In this document: positions 44,734 through 54,090 of the stretch, one piece after another | Layout of the letters: every line of letters starts with the position of its first letter | Position numbering within the stretch: position 1 is the stretch's first letter | Assembly (NCBI GenBank): GCA_039989475.1 | Contig: JBDXHU010000006.1 | Span: forward strand, 224,737 to 288,736 | Direction: 5' to 3' | Origin: JBDXHU01 sp039989475 | GTDB taxonomy: Bacteria; Pseudomonadota; Gammaproteobacteria; Pseudomonadales; Halieaceae | DNA length: 64,000 bases | Translations under genes and position numbers: made by a program | Notes under the pieces: generated by a model | Database searches by the model: none | The model's input: only the letters and a program-made list of their open reading frames with translations | Told to the model about the DNA's origin: nothing

Positions 44734-46977
44734 ATGAAGAAAAGACCCCACCTGATCTGGAAACTATTACTGGCCGCCGCCGTGCTCGGTGGCCTGTTCC
44801 TGGTTTATGTCGATGCCCTGGTCAGCACCACCTTTACAGATCGTCGCTGGGAGATCCCGGCCCGGGTCTATGCCCGCCCCCTGGAGTTATACCCTGGCCG
44901 GCAACTGACTATTGATAGCCTGGACTACGAGCTGGAGCTACTTGGGTACCGGGAGGTGGCCGACATACAGGCCGCGGGCCAGAAAAAGCGCGATGCCAAC
45001 GGCATGGCGATATACACGCGGGGCTTCGCCTTCCCGGAGGAATCCGTGAGCGCCAGGCCGGTGCAGCTGGAGTTTTCGGGCGGTCGTCTCGCCAGTATCC
45101 TCAGTGCAGGTCGCAAGCTGGAATTGCTGCGTTTGGAGCCACTGCAGATAGGTGGCATCTATCCGCGTCACCAGGAAGATCGCCTGTTGCTCAAACTGGA
45201 GCAAGCGCCGGCCACCATGCGCGCCGCCTTGCTAGCGGTAGAGGACCGCGGTTTTTATCGACACTGGGGTATATCACCGACGGGAATCGCGCGCGCCGCG
45301 CTGGCTAATGTAGAGGCGGGCAAGTTTGTACAGGGTGGCAGCACCATCACCCAACAGCTGGTGAAGAATTATTACCTGACCCGGGACCGCAGCCTGCTGC
45401 GCAAGGGGATTGAGGTATTCATGGCCTTGTTGCTGGAGCTGCATTTTGACAAGCAGGCCATACTGGAAGCCTATATGAACGAGGTATTCCTGGGGCAGGA
45501 TGGTCCGCGCGCCGTGCATGGATTTGGCCTGGCCAGTCGACATTACTTTGACCAGCCGCTGGACGAACTGGGTATCCACCAGCAAGCGCTGCTGGTTGGC
45601 ATGGTCAAAGGGCCGTCTCTATACAATCCTCTGCGCCACCCGCAGCGGGCCAGGGATCGGCGCGACACGGTGCTGTCGGTGATGCATGACCAGGGCCTGA
45701 TCAATAACGCCGAGTACCGGGTGGCGACAGCCATGCCCCTGGGGCTGAGTGAGCGACCTCGCATCATGAACAGCTACCCGGCCTTTCTTGACCTGGTGCG
45801 GCGACAGCTGCGCCGTGATTATCGGGAGGAGGATCTCGGCTCCCGCGGCCTGGTTATTTTCACCAGCTTTGACCCGCTGCTACAGCACCAGGCGGAGCTG
45901 AGTATTGGTACCGTGCTCGACTCACTGGATGATAGCGGTGAATTGCAGACGGCCATGGTCGTCACCAGCTTTGACAACGGTGAGGTGCGCGCCCTGATAG
46001 GGGGTCGCCATCCGCGTTTTGCCGGCTTCAACCGGGCACTGGATGCGATCCGCCCGGTGGGTTCCCTGATAAAACCCGTGGTCTACCTGACGGCGCTGGA
46101 GGAGTCTTCCCGCTGGTCGCTGGCCAGCCCCCTGGATGATGGCCCCTTCAGTATTGAGCTCGACCAGACCACACCCTGGATGCCGCGCAATTTTGACCGG
46201 CAATCCCACGGCACGGTGCTGTTGCACCAGGCCCTGTCACAATCCTATAACCAGGCCACGGCGCGACTGGGTATGAAGCTGGGGGTGGCACAGGTACAGG
46301 AAAACCTGCAGCGTCTCGGTGTCGAGCGAAAGCAGCCGCCGCTGCCGTCCATGTTGCTGGGCGCCGGCGGTCTGGTGCCACTGGATGTTGCCGCACTCTA
46401 CCAGACCATCGCCGCCGGAGGGTTTAACCTGCCCTTGCATACCATTCGCGATGTCGTCGATGCCGAGGGCGTGGTCTTGCAGCGCTTTCCGCTGGAGTAC
46501 GACCGGGTAGCGTCTATGCAGTCGATGCACCTGTTGCATTATGCACTGCGCGAAGTGGTGCAGGAGGGCACGGGCAAGGGCGTCTACAATTACCTGCCAG
46601 CGGATTTTGCCGTTGCCGGCAAGACCGGGACAACCAACGATAACCGCGACTCCTGGTTCGCCGGTTTTAGTGGCGATTTGCTGGCGGTCAACTGGGTGGG
46701 GCGCGATGACAATGCCGCCACCGGCTTGACGGGCGCCAGCGGTGCCTTGAAAATCTGGGGTCATTTTATGGCAGCGGCAAGTCACACCACGCTCGCCTAC
46801 CGGGTTCCGCAAGGTATTGACCACTACTGGATAGACGATGGCAACGGGAAATTATCGGGACGTAACTGCAAGGGTGCTCGTTTGTTACCCTTCATCAGCG
46901 GTACGCAACCACAGCAGAACAGTGAATGTATAAAGGCAAGCAGCCCGATAGTGGAATGGTTTCGAGAGCTTTTCTAG
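44734..46977 (+). CDS. mrcB: Bifunctional penicillin-binding protein 1B
   Basis: The 747-residue protein has a short cytoplasmic tail, one membrane helix (about 8-27), a UB2H-like domain, and a GT51 transglycosylase with EDRGFYRHWGISPTGIARA and GGSTITQQLVKN. Its transpeptidase has PVGSLIKP (active Ser), SQSYN and KTGTT. It polymerises and cross-links peptidoglycan. The next gene overlaps its end and encodes a probable activating lipoprotein. Confidence 0.97.
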   Translation: MKKRPHLIWKLLLAAAVLGGLFLVYVDALVSTTFTDRRWEIPARVYARPLELYPGRQLTIDSLDYELELLGYREVADIQAAGQKKRDANGMAIYTRGFAFPEESVSARPVQLEFSGGRLASILSAGRKLELLRLEPLQIGGIYPRHQEDRLLLKLEQAPATMRAALLAVEDRGFYRHWGISPTGIARAALANVEAGKFVQGGSTITQQLVKNYYLTRDRSLLRKGIEVFMALLLELHFDKQAILEAYMNEVFLGQDGPRAVHGFGLASRHYFDQPLDELGIHQQALLVGMVKGPSLYNPLRHPQRARDRRDTVLSVMHDQGLINNAEYRVATAMPLGLSERPRIMNSYPAFLDLVRRQLRRDYREEDLGSRGLVIFTSFDPLLQHQAELSIGTVLDSLDDSGELQTAMVVTSFDNGEVRALIGGRHPRFAGFNRALDAIRPVGSLIKPVVYLTALEESSRWSLASPLDDGPFSIELDQTTPWMPRNFDRQSHGTVLLHQALSQSYNQATARLGMKLGVAQVQENLQRLGVERKQPPLPSMLLGAGGLVPLDVAALYQTIAAGGFNLPLHTIRDVVDAEGVVLQRFPLEYDRVASMQSMHLLHYALREVVQEGTGKGVYNYLPADFAVAGKTGTTNDNRDSWFAGFSGDLLAVNWVGRDDNAATGLTGASGALKIWGHFMAAASHTTLAYRVPQGIDHYWIDDGNGKLSGRNCKGARLLPFISGTQPQQNSECIKASSPIVEWFRELF

Positions 46978-47384
46978 GCCTGGTGTTGCTGGCGATGTTG
47001 TCGGCCTGCGCTATGCAAGCCTATGAACCCAGCCCTGCGCCGGGAGCAAAGCCTTCCCAGCGTGACTCCAGCGCAAGTGGGACGCCCAGGGCCACGCCGG
47101 CGCTGCCTGCCCCGGCGCCAGTGGATAAGGGGGCCAGTGATGCCAGCGCGAGCTTGCTGACGGCGGCACGCAGCCGTCGACTGGACGGCGATCTGGAGGG
47201 GGCCGACGCGCTCTTGCAGCGTGCCCAGCGCATAGATCCGCGCAATGCTGAAGTCTACCTGGAACTGGCCGAACTACATTACAGTCGCGGCGATGTGGCG
47301 GAAGCGCGCACCATGGCGGAGCGCGGCTTGTTGTACTGCAGGGCTGGCAGCTGTGCGCGCTTGCATGAGCTCATTGAGCGTTGA
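46956..47384 (+). CDS. lpoP: TPR lipoprotein, probable LpoP-type activator of PBP1B
   Basis: From the ATG at 46956 the 142-residue protein has a lipoprotein signal ending LSAC (lipidation Cys about residue 18), a Pro/Ala/Ser-rich spacer, and one to two tetratricopeptide repeats (about 75-120: GDLEGADALLQRAQRIDPRN and AEVYLELAELHYSRGDVAEA). P. aeruginosa LpoP has the same architecture and is encoded next to PBP1B. It overlaps mrcB by 22 bases. Activation of PBP1B is inferred from this context. Confidence 0.8.
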   Translation: MVSRAFLGLVLLAMLSACAMQAYEPSPAPGAKPSQRDSSASGTPRATPALPAPAPVDKGASDASASLLTAARSRRLDGDLEGADALLQRAQRIDPRNAEVYLELAELHYSRGDVAEARTMAERGLLYCRAGSCARLHELIER

Positions 47385-48869
47385 TCACTGTTCCCTGCAG
47401 TGCAGCTCGAAACCCGACACCGTGGGTTGGAACTCAAGCCACTGGTTGATGCAGGTCGGTATCTCGCCGATCGAATGGCTGACGTAGAGAATCTGGGTAT
47501 CGCTGTGTTCCGCAATATGGTCAATTGCACGCAAAATGATCCCGGTGTGATGGGCGTCAAGTCCGAGGCAGGGCTCGTCAAGGATCAGGATTGCTGGCGA
47601 TTTGACCATGGCCCGGGCCAGTAGCGCCATTCTCTGCAAACCAAAGGACAGTGTGTCAAAGCTGCTGCGACTGAACTCCTCCAGGCCCAGCGCGCGCAAC
47701 CAGCCCTCGGCTATCTCAAGCTGCTTGCCACCCCAGTCGTCGTACAGGCCGACCGTATCAAAAAAGCCTGACACCACGACCTCCACCACCCGCAAGCCGC
47801 GCACATGATTCAGGTGCATCTGTGTATTGAGCACACCAAATTTCTGCTTGATGTCCCAGACGCTTTCGCCGCTGCCGCGACGCCGGCCGAACAGCGTAAT
47901 GTCCTGGCCATAGGCCTTGTGATTGTCACCGCTGATCAGGCTTAGCAGTGTGGTTTTGCCGCAACCATTGGGGCCGGAGATATTGCAGTGCTGCCCCGGC
48001 CCCAGTGTCCAGCTCACCTTGTCCAGCACCGTGGTGTCGCCATAGCTGACGGAAACCCCAGACAATTGCAGACGATCTTGTTCCGGCTCCAGCTGATAGG
48101 GTCGCGTTGCCAGGGGTGGCAGCGCAGACATGACGGTGGCTGTCGGGTTCATCAGCGAACTGACAGCGGGATCGGCGAGAACCTGCTCACGCGGGCCGCA
48201 AGCCAGCACTTCCCCGGCATCCAGTACCAGTACATGGGTGAAGCCGGCGGGCAACTGGTGGAGGCTGCGCGATAGCAGCATCAGGCTCATATCGGAGAGC
48301 AGTAGTTGCTCGAGAATATTGCTCATGCTGGTCTGGCTGGCGCGATCCAGTCCGTCCAGCGGGCTGTCCAGTATCAGCAGTTGTGGTCGCTGCAATATGG
48401 CCCGTAGCAGTAGTGTCTTGCGCATCTCCCCGGTCGAGATATAGCGAATACCACGCTGCAGGATATGGTCGATATGCATGCGCTCTATCCACTCGCGAGC
48501 GCCGCTACCGTCAAGGTCGGCGACGCCCAGGGCTTTGGCTACCGTGGTGCCCGGGTCACTGGCATCACTGCGAAACTCGGAATCATCCAGCCGCTGGTCG
48601 CGGTCACACAGGGCTTTCTGCTGCTCAAAGCAAACATAGGCACAGCCGCCGGATTGCAGTAGTTGGTTGCGGCTGTAGTGGCCACTGCCCCATTGCAGCT
48701 GGCGGCTAAGAATCCCTGCCAGCGTCGATTTGCCAGCCCCGTTTGGGCCGACACAGGCCCATTGTTGCCCGGGCAGCCATTCCCAATTGATGTCGCGCAG
48801 TACCGGCTCGGAGCGATAGGTAAAATTAATAGCGTCGAGTCGCAGCAGTGATGCGGGAGGACTATTCAC
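47385..48869 (-). CDS. ModF-like double ABC ATPase
   Basis: The 494-residue protein has two ABC domains: Walker A GPNGAGKS (about 42) and GPNGCGKT (about 293). The first signature is replaced by STGEMRK, as in E. coli ModF, and LILDSPLDGLDR / LILDEPCLGLDA are the Walker B segments. No membrane segments are present. ModF lies by the molybdate transport genes in E. coli, but no mod genes are here. The substrate or partner is unknown. Its stop directly abuts the stop of the TPR lipoprotein gene. Confidence 0.8.
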   Translation of the reverse strand: MNSPPASLLRLDAINFTYRSEPVLRDINWEWLPGQQWACVGPNGAGKSTLAGILSRQLQWGSGHYSRNQLLQSGGCAYVCFEQQKALCDRDQRLDDSEFRSDASDPGTTVAKALGVADLDGSGAREWIERMHIDHILQRGIRYISTGEMRKTLLLRAILQRPQLLILDSPLDGLDRASQTSMSNILEQLLLSDMSLMLLSRSLHQLPAGFTHVLVLDAGEVLACGPREQVLADPAVSSLMNPTATVMSALPPLATRPYQLEPEQDRLQLSGVSVSYGDTTVLDKVSWTLGPGQHCNISGPNGCGKTTLLSLISGDNHKAYGQDITLFGRRRGSGESVWDIKQKFGVLNTQMHLNHVRGLRVVEVVVSGFFDTVGLYDDWGGKQLEIAEGWLRALGLEEFSRSSFDTLSFGLQRMALLARAMVKSPAILILDEPCLGLDAHHTGIILRAIDHIAEHSDTQILYVSHSIGEIPTCINQWLEFQPTVSGFELHCREQ

Positions 48870-48879
48870 CCGTGAATAG

Positions 48880-49281
48880 CTATTTGTTGGCGGGCTGGCG
48901 GCTGAGAAAACGTGCCAGCGTCTCGCGCCGTTGCTCTGCTGTCATATTCGCCAAGCGACGTTGCATTCGCTGGCGCTGCTCCGGGCTCATCGACTGCCAG
49001 CGTCGCCGCAAGGCCTGTCTCTCGTCCTGGCTAAGACCCTGAATCCAGCGATGCTTGTTGCGTGCTTTTTGCTGTTGTTCCGGGGTCAACTTCGACCAGC
49101 GCTCGGCATTGGTGGCGAGGCGTTGACGCCTGTTTTCTGGCATCTGGTCCCAGCCCTTACGGTGCTGTTGCAGCACTTCCTGCTGAGCAGGGCTTAACTG
49201 ATTCCAGCGTAGCGCCTGCGCACTGGCGTAACAGCTGAGCGACAGGGCGATCAATAATGCCAATAGCTTGCTAGCTTGCAT
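48880..49281 (-). CDS. DUF3106 exported protein
   Basis: The protein of about 133 residues has a signal peptide (MQASKLLALLIALSLSCYASA) and a basic, Gln/Arg-rich helical body with repeated L(S/T)PxQQ and M(S/T)xEQR motifs, typical of DUF3106. Function is unknown. It is the third gene of a sigma factor-DUF3619-like-DUF3106 operon and overlaps the middle gene by 11 bases. Confidence 0.8.
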   Translation of the reverse strand: MQASKLLALLIALSLSCYASAQALRWNQLSPAQQEVLQQHRKGWDQMPENRRQRLATNAERWSKLTPEQQQKARNKHRWIQGLSQDERQALRRRWQSMSPEQRQRMQRRLANMTAEQRRETLARFLSRQPANK

Positions 49282-49741
49282 GATCCTCGGCATCCATCAA
49301 CCACAGCACCAGGTCAAGATCTTCCACCAGTTCCATATCCTGTGCTGCAGCCTGGTAGCTTTCCTCGTTCACGGGATTAAGTTGCGGCGTCAGCGGTTCG
49401 CGGGGTTGTAATAGCGGCAGGGCAATGGCCAATGCCAGCACGGCGAAGCCAGCTGCGCCCATGGGCAGCCAGACACGGCTTAGCCAGGGTTGAGGTGCAC
49501 TCTCCAGCGCCCGTTGACGGGCCTGGTTGAGCTGGGACAGGGTGGCCGCATCAAGGTTTTCAACGCTGCCATCAAGGCTGTCCCTGGCCAGCGCCAGCAG
49601 TGCGTCTTCGCCAGGCGCCTGCGGCGTCTCTTTGTGAAGCGCCTGCGGCGTGTCTTTATCAGGCGCCTGCGGCGTGTCCTCGTTAAGCGCCTGCGGCGTG
49701 TCTTTGTGAAGCGCCTGCGGCGTGTCTTCATTAACAGTCAT
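49271..49741 (-). CDS. DUF3619-like membrane protein with octapeptide repeats
   Basis: The 156-residue protein starts with five near-perfect octads of the form xxDTPQAL (about residues 4-43). After this come a SLDGSVENLDAATLSQLNQARQ segment typical of DUF3619, one membrane helix (about 93-112), and an acidic C-terminus (EDLDLVLWLMDAED). Small membrane proteins after a sigma gene often act as anti-sigma factors, but this is not shown for the family. It overlaps the sigma gene stop by four bases. Confidence 0.75.
   Translation of the reverse strand: MTVNEDTPQALHKDTPQALNEDTPQAPDKDTPQALHKETPQAPGEDALLALARDSLDGSVENLDAATLSQLNQARQRALESAPQPWLSRVWLPMGAAGFAVLALAIALPLLQPREPLTPQLNPVNEESYQAAAQDMELVEDLDLVLWLMDAEDHAS
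49615..49734. repeat. Five tandem copies of a 24-bp unit inside a coding region
   Basis: Units starting at 49615, 49639, 49663, 49687 and 49711 share GCGCCTGCGGCGT(G)TC and vary in the last six to eight bases. The 24-base period keeps frame and yields octapeptide repeats at the N-terminus of the DUF3619-like protein. Copy number may vary between strains by slippage. Confidence 0.9.
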
Positions 49742-50265
49742 GGTCGTATACCCGCTAACTTTTCCTGCAGGGCATTTAGAGCCCGTGCATAGTGTGTTTT
49801 CACGCTGCCTTCGCCACAGGCCATGGCAATGGCTGTATCACGCACCGACAAGCCTTCCCAGGCCCGCAGCATAAATGCCTGCTGTTGCCTGCCTGGCAGC
49901 GCGCCGATGGCTGCCAACATTGCCTCATTGGCAATCTCGCGCTGCAGCGCCTGTTCCGGGTTTTCCCGCTCCCCGGCACTGGCGTTGCTAATGGGGTCGG
50001 CAACGGCATCCTCTTCATTGCTGGACCAGGGCACCAGCGCCATTACCCGGCTGCGAACAGCGCGGCGGCGATGGAAGTCATTGATCCTGCTGTGCAGGAT
50101 TCTGTAAAACAAGGGCTTCCATTCACCCTCGGGTCGCTCTGAATATTTCCTCGCCAGGCCCAGCATCGCGTCCTGCACGATCTCCAGGGCATCGTCCCGG
50201 TTGCCGGTGGCTAGCTCAGCGATGCGCAGGGCCCGGCGCTCAACCTCACGCAGGAAACCATTCAT
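49738..50265 (-). CDS. RNA polymerase sigma factor, ECF-type
   Basis: The protein of about 175 residues has sigma region 2 (ATGNRDDALEIVQDAMLGLARKY) and region 4 helix-turn-helix (LPGRQQQAFMLRAWEGLSVR then DTAIAMACGEGSVKTHYARA). There is no other domain. The ATG at 50265 fits the family start MNGFLREVERRALR; in-frame ATGs at 50358 and elsewhere are possible. It leads an operon with DUF3619-like and DUF3106 genes, an arrangement known in many beta- and gammaproteobacteria. The regulon is unknown. Confidence 0.85.
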   Translation of the reverse strand: MNGFLREVERRALRIAELATGNRDDALEIVQDAMLGLARKYSERPEGEWKPLFYRILHSRINDFHRRRAVRSRVMALVPWSSNEEDAVADPISNASAGERENPEQALQREIANEAMLAAIGALPGRQQQAFMLRAWEGLSVRDTAIAMACGEGSVKTHYARALNALQEKLAGIRP

Positions 50266-50490
50266 GGCGCTATGTTGCTTCAGGGCTAAACTCCCGCCTT
50301 CAGGGGGTTCCATGTTGAGCCAATTGAAACAGGCCCGTACTCCGGCAAGTTCGGTCATATTAACATAGCGCCTTTTTACTCCTCTCTCTATTAAACGCAG
50401 TCGCCGGGTTTTGGTTGACAGGACCAACTTGCCTGCAGGACCCGCGGCAAGCTACCTTAGTGGCCCTGTCGCCAGTCCCCGGTCTTATCT

Positions 50491-51078
50491 GTGTCCGTAT
50501 CACTGCCTCGCATAGAACATGCCTTGTCCCACCACCGGCCGCGTAAGAAGGTGCTGCGTGCCTTCTTCAAGCGCTCTGCGGTAGCTATGATCCTGCGCGA
50601 GATGCACGGTCAGGCGGAAATTCTCATGATCAAGCGAGCAGAAAGTGACGGCGACCCCTGGTCGGGTCATATGGCCTTTCCGGGCGGGCGCATGGAGCCT
50701 TCAGACCGGCATGGCCTCGACGTCGCCCGGCGCGAAACCGAGGAGGAAGTTGGCCTGTTACTGGGAGATGAGGAGCCCTGCGTCGGTCGCTTGTCAGAAA
50801 TAATGACCCATCCGCAACTGCGCCGCCGACCCATGGTGGTCAGCCCTTACCTGTTCAGGCTTGAGCGGGAGGTGGAGTTCCAGCCCAATTACGAGGTCGC
50901 CGAGGTGGTCTGGATTCCGCTGGAATTCCTGCTGGACAAGAATAACCGTGAGCGCATGGAGTGGCAGCGCGGCAGAGTCACTATCCCCTTGCCCTGCTAT
51001 ATGTACAGGGGGCGGCGTATCTGGGGCTTGTCACTGATGATGCTGGACGAACTGCTGGAGCTGCTGCGTAAGGCCTAG
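50491..51078 (+). CDS. Nudix hydrolase, CoA-pyrophosphatase-like
   Basis: The 195-residue protein has the extended Nudix segment MAFPGGRMEPSDRHG leading to ARRETEEEVGLL, where the REXXEE metal site is intact. The FPGG(R/K) context resembles coenzyme A pyrophosphatases. It hydrolyses a nucleoside diphosphate derivative, substrate unproven. The GTG start is used. Its stop shares CTAG with the convergent gene. Confidence 0.88.
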   Translation: MSVSLPRIEHALSHHRPRKKVLRAFFKRSAVAMILREMHGQAEILMIKRAESDGDPWSGHMAFPGGRMEPSDRHGLDVARRETEEEVGLLLGDEEPCVGRLSEIMTHPQLRRRPMVVSPYLFRLEREVEFQPNYEVAEVVWIPLEFLLDKNNRERMEWQRGRVTIPLPCYMYRGRRIWGLSLMMLDELLELLRKA

Positions 51079-51701
51079 TCCTGCGACCGTTGCTGCTGGC
51101 GCAGGAACAGCCGGGTTTCGAGGATGAGTTCCTGCAGTGCCGGGTCGACTCGACCAGCTTCTTTGAGGGTATCTTCATCAATGCTGCCGGCCACGAAGCC
51201 GGCAACCAGGTCCACCAGAACCGGCGACATTTTTGGGTTCATTTCCCAGCGCGGACCGCTGCTGAGATTGCCGCTGACAAGGTTTTCGGCCTGGCTGAGC
51301 CAGTAGCCACCACAGCGCGACAGGCTGAAATCCCCAACCCGGCCGTAGCTGATATTGGGGGTGCCGGGATCAAAGCCACCGGGTACCAGCTGGTCGATAC
51401 GATCTAGCGCCATAATCCATTGACTGTCCAGCGGGAAGCTGCCGGGCGCAGCCCGGCACAGCTCGCCGGTATCTAGCCAGACGCGGATGTTGTCCTGGTA
51501 GAGTGTGCCGCGCATGATACGGTCCACGCGCAGGTCGATAGAGTTGCCGCTGATGTCTGTGACAGACGCGGAGACCACCAGGTCTGTTTGCGCCTGGACC
51601 CGGGTGAAGGGCCCTTGCCAGATGCACTCACATTCGGCTTGCAAGCTGCTGCTGGAACAGAGCAGCAGCAATGGCAGCAGCCAGCGGCGCAATCCGTTCA
51701 T
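51075..51701 (-). CDS. Exported cysteine-containing protein of unknown function
   Basis: The 208-residue protein has a signal peptide (about 1-22) followed at once by ECECIWQGPF. Cys pairs and a beta-rich N-terminal half (DLVVSASVTDISG, LRVDRIMRG) recall netrin/TIMP-like folds, but I do not make that assignment. The C-terminal part is helical. It follows hemB by three bases and may be part of that transcript. Function unknown. Confidence 0.7.
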   Translation of the reverse strand: MNGLRRWLLPLLLLCSSSSLQAECECIWQGPFTRVQAQTDLVVSASVTDISGNSIDLRVDRIMRGTLYQDNIRVWLDTGELCRAAPGSFPLDSQWIMALDRIDQLVPGGFDPGTPNISYGRVGDFSLSRCGGYWLSQAENLVSGNLSSGPRWEMNPKMSPVLVDLVAGFVAGSIDEDTLKEAGRVDPALQELILETRLFLRQQQRSQD

Positions 51702-51704
51702 GCA

Positions 51705-52718
51705 CTACTGCTCCTGCAAGACCTTCGCTGCCTGTTTGGCAAAATAGGTCAGGATGGCGTCGCAGCCGGCGCGTTTGAAGCCCAGTAGCGACTCCAGCAT
51801 TACTGGCTCTGCCTCCAGCCAGCCCTGGGCAAACGCGGCCTGGTGCATGGCATATTCGCCGCTGACCTGGTAGGCGAAGGTGGGCACGCCGAACTCCTGC
51901 TTCACCCGGCGCACAATGTCCAGGTAGGGCTGTCCCGGCTTGACCATCACCATATCTGCACCTTCAGCCAGGTCGAGTTCCACCTCGTGCAGTGCTTCAT
52001 CGGTATTGGCAGGGTCCATCTGGTAGCTGAACTTGTTGCCGCCTTTGAGGTTGTCCGCCGAACCCACGGCGTCGCGGAAAGGGCCGTAATAGGCGGAGGC
52101 GTATTTAGCGGCATAGGACAGGATCAGGGTGTTGTGGTGACCGCTGGCTTCCAGTTGTTGGCGGATAGCGCCGATGCGCCCGTCCATCATGTCCGACGGG
52201 GCGACGATGTCGGCACCGGCATCGGCGTGAGACAGCGCCTGTCGTACCAGGGTTTCTGTAGTGACGTCATTCAACACATAGTTGTTGCCGTCAACGATGC
52301 CATCCTGGCCATGACTGGTGTAGGGGTCCAGTGCGACGTCGGTGATTATCGCCAGCTCGGGAACTGCTTGCTTGAGTGTTTTCACCGCTCGCTGTACCAG
52401 TCCGTCCGGGCTATAGGCCTCTTCCGCCTGCAGTGATTTTCCGGACTGATCAACAACCGGGAACAGTGCAATCGCCGGGATACCGAGCTCCGCCAGCTCC
52501 CGGGCTTCGGTCACCAGCAGATCAACACTGAGCCGCTCTATGCCTGGCATGGAGGTGATCGACTCGCGCTTGTCACTACCCTCAAGCACGAACACCGGGT
52601 AGATCAGGTCGTCCACGCTTAGCGTATTTTCCCGCACCAGGCGGCGGGTATGTTCTGCGGCGCGCAGACGGCGCATACGGGTGGAGGGGAAGCCGGCTCG
52701 TGACAAATTCAGTGACAT
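51705..52718 (-). CDS. hemB: Delta-aminolevulinic acid dehydratase HemB
   Basis: The 337-residue enzyme joins two aminolevulinates into porphobilinogen. It has DLIYPVFVLEG, ALFPVVDQSGK, ITDVALDPYTSHGQDG, the first lysine region SYAAKYASAYYGPFRDA and the Schiff-base VMVKPGQPYLDIV. It lies 14 bases after hemL, joining consecutive steps of haem synthesis. Confidence 0.97.
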   Translation of the reverse strand: MSLNLSRAGFPSTRMRRLRAAEHTRRLVRENTLSVDDLIYPVFVLEGSDKRESITSMPGIERLSVDLLVTEARELAELGIPAIALFPVVDQSGKSLQAEEAYSPDGLVQRAVKTLKQAVPELAIITDVALDPYTSHGQDGIVDGNNYVLNDVTTETLVRQALSHADAGADIVAPSDMMDGRIGAIRQQLEASGHHNTLILSYAAKYASAYYGPFRDAVGSADNLKGGNKFSYQMDPANTDEALHEVELDLAEGADMVMVKPGQPYLDIVRRVKQEFGVPTFAYQVSGEYAMHQAAFAQGWLEAEPVMLESLLGFKRAGCDAILTYFAKQAAKVLQEQ

Positions 52719-52732
52719 TGCTCTCTCCCGAT

Positions 52733-54013
52733 CTAAAGTGCGGCGAAGGATGCAGCGGCGGCTGCCAGGGTGGCGGCAATCTCTGCATCACCATGGGCCG
52801 CCGACATAAATCCGGCCTCGTAGGAGGCCGGCGCCAGGTATACCCCATTATCAAGCATGTGATGGAAGAAACGGGAGAAAATCTCCGTGTCGCAAGCCAT
52901 AACCTGCTGGTAGTTCGTCACCTCCGGTTGCTCCGTGAAGAAGCCGCCGAACATGGTTCCCGCATGATTCGTGGTAAACGGTATTCCGGCAGCTGCCGCT
53001 GCTGTTTCCAGTCCTGCTGCCAGCGCAGCTGTTTGCTCGAACAGTGGCTGGTAAAAACCGGGTTCTGAAATAATGTCCAGGGTGGCGAGGCCGGCAGCCA
53101 TGGCAATGGGATTACCTGACAGAGTGCCGGCCTGGTACACGGGGCCCAGCGGTGCAATATGTTGCATGATGTCAGCGCGACCACCGAATGCGCCGACCGG
53201 CATGCCGCCGCCTATGACTTTGCCCAGTGTGGTCAGGTCGGGCTGAACCCCGTAATAACCTTGCGCACCGGCCAGGCCGAAGCGAAAGCCGGTCATAACC
53301 TCGTCGAATATCAGGACACTGCCGCTGGCATCACAGACGCCGCGCAGTGCCTCCAGGAAGCCCGCTTGTGGCGGAATACAATTCATATTGCCGGCGACTG
53401 GCTCGACAATAATGCAGGCAATCTCTTCGCCATAGCGCTCAAAGGCATCGCGCACATTGTCGATGTCATTAAAGTTCAGCGTCAGGGTGTGATCGGCCAG
53501 CGCTGCAGGCACGCCGGGCGAACTGGGTACACCGAGGGTGAGGGCGCCGGAGCCGGCTTTCACCAGTAAGGAGTCGGAGTGGCCGTGGTAGCAGCCTTCG
53601 AATTTGACGATCTTGTCACGACCGGTGAAACCGCGGGCCAGGCGAATAGCACTCATGGTGGCCTCGGTGCCGGAGCTGACCATGCGCACCATGTCCATGC
53701 CAGGCATGGTGTCACAGAGGCGCTCAGCCAGCGTAATCTCCAGCTCCGTGGGTGTGCCGAAGCTGAGGCCGTCCGCGGCCTGTTGAATGACGGCTTCACG
53801 CACCCGGGGATGGTTGTGGCCCATGATCATCGGGCCCCAGGACAACACATAGTCAATGTAGCGCTTGCCGTCTACATCGTAGAGATAGGCGCCATCGCTG
53901 CGTTCGACAAAGAAAGGGGTGCCCGATACTGCTTTGAAAGCGCGTACGGGTGAGTTGACGCCACCTGGGATAAACCTGGCAGCTTCCTGGAAAAGGGATT
54001 CAGATTTGTTCAT
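52733..54013 (-). CDS. hemL: Glutamate-1-semialdehyde aminomutase HemL
   Basis: The 426-residue PLP enzyme makes aminolevulinate in the C5 pathway. It has FIPGGVNSPVRAFK, YHGHSDSLLVKAGSG, DEVMTGFRFG, and the PLP lysine in TTLGKVIGGGMPVGAFGG. Length is standard. It precedes hemB; a 77-base gap separates it from thiD. Confidence 0.98.
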   Translation of the reverse strand: MNKSESLFQEAARFIPGGVNSPVRAFKAVSGTPFFVERSDGAYLYDVDGKRYIDYVLSWGPMIMGHNHPRVREAVIQQAADGLSFGTPTELEITLAERLCDTMPGMDMVRMVSSGTEATMSAIRLARGFTGRDKIVKFEGCYHGHSDSLLVKAGSGALTLGVPSSPGVPAALADHTLTLNFNDIDNVRDAFERYGEEIACIIVEPVAGNMNCIPPQAGFLEALRGVCDASGSVLIFDEVMTGFRFGLAGAQGYYGVQPDLTTLGKVIGGGMPVGAFGGRADIMQHIAPLGPVYQAGTLSGNPIAMAAGLATLDIISEPGFYQPLFEQTAALAAGLETAAAAAGIPFTTNHAGTMFGGFFTEQPEVTNYQQVMACDTEIFSRFFHHMLDNGVYLAPASYEAGFMSAAHGDAEIAATLAAAAASFAAL

Positions 54014-54090
54014 TAACGCGCTCTACGCGGTGCAGGGCCGTGAATTATTGCGGCTCTGGCGGTCAATAGCCAGTCTGTGAACTAACCGCA

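Noticed and set aside
47385..48869. Molybdate transporter component
   Set aside because: ModF resemblance is real, but no permease or binding-protein gene is nearby, so no transport role is claimed.
49615..49734. Five regular repeats as a CRISPR array
   Set aside because: Units are 24 bp without spacers and encode in-frame octapeptides.
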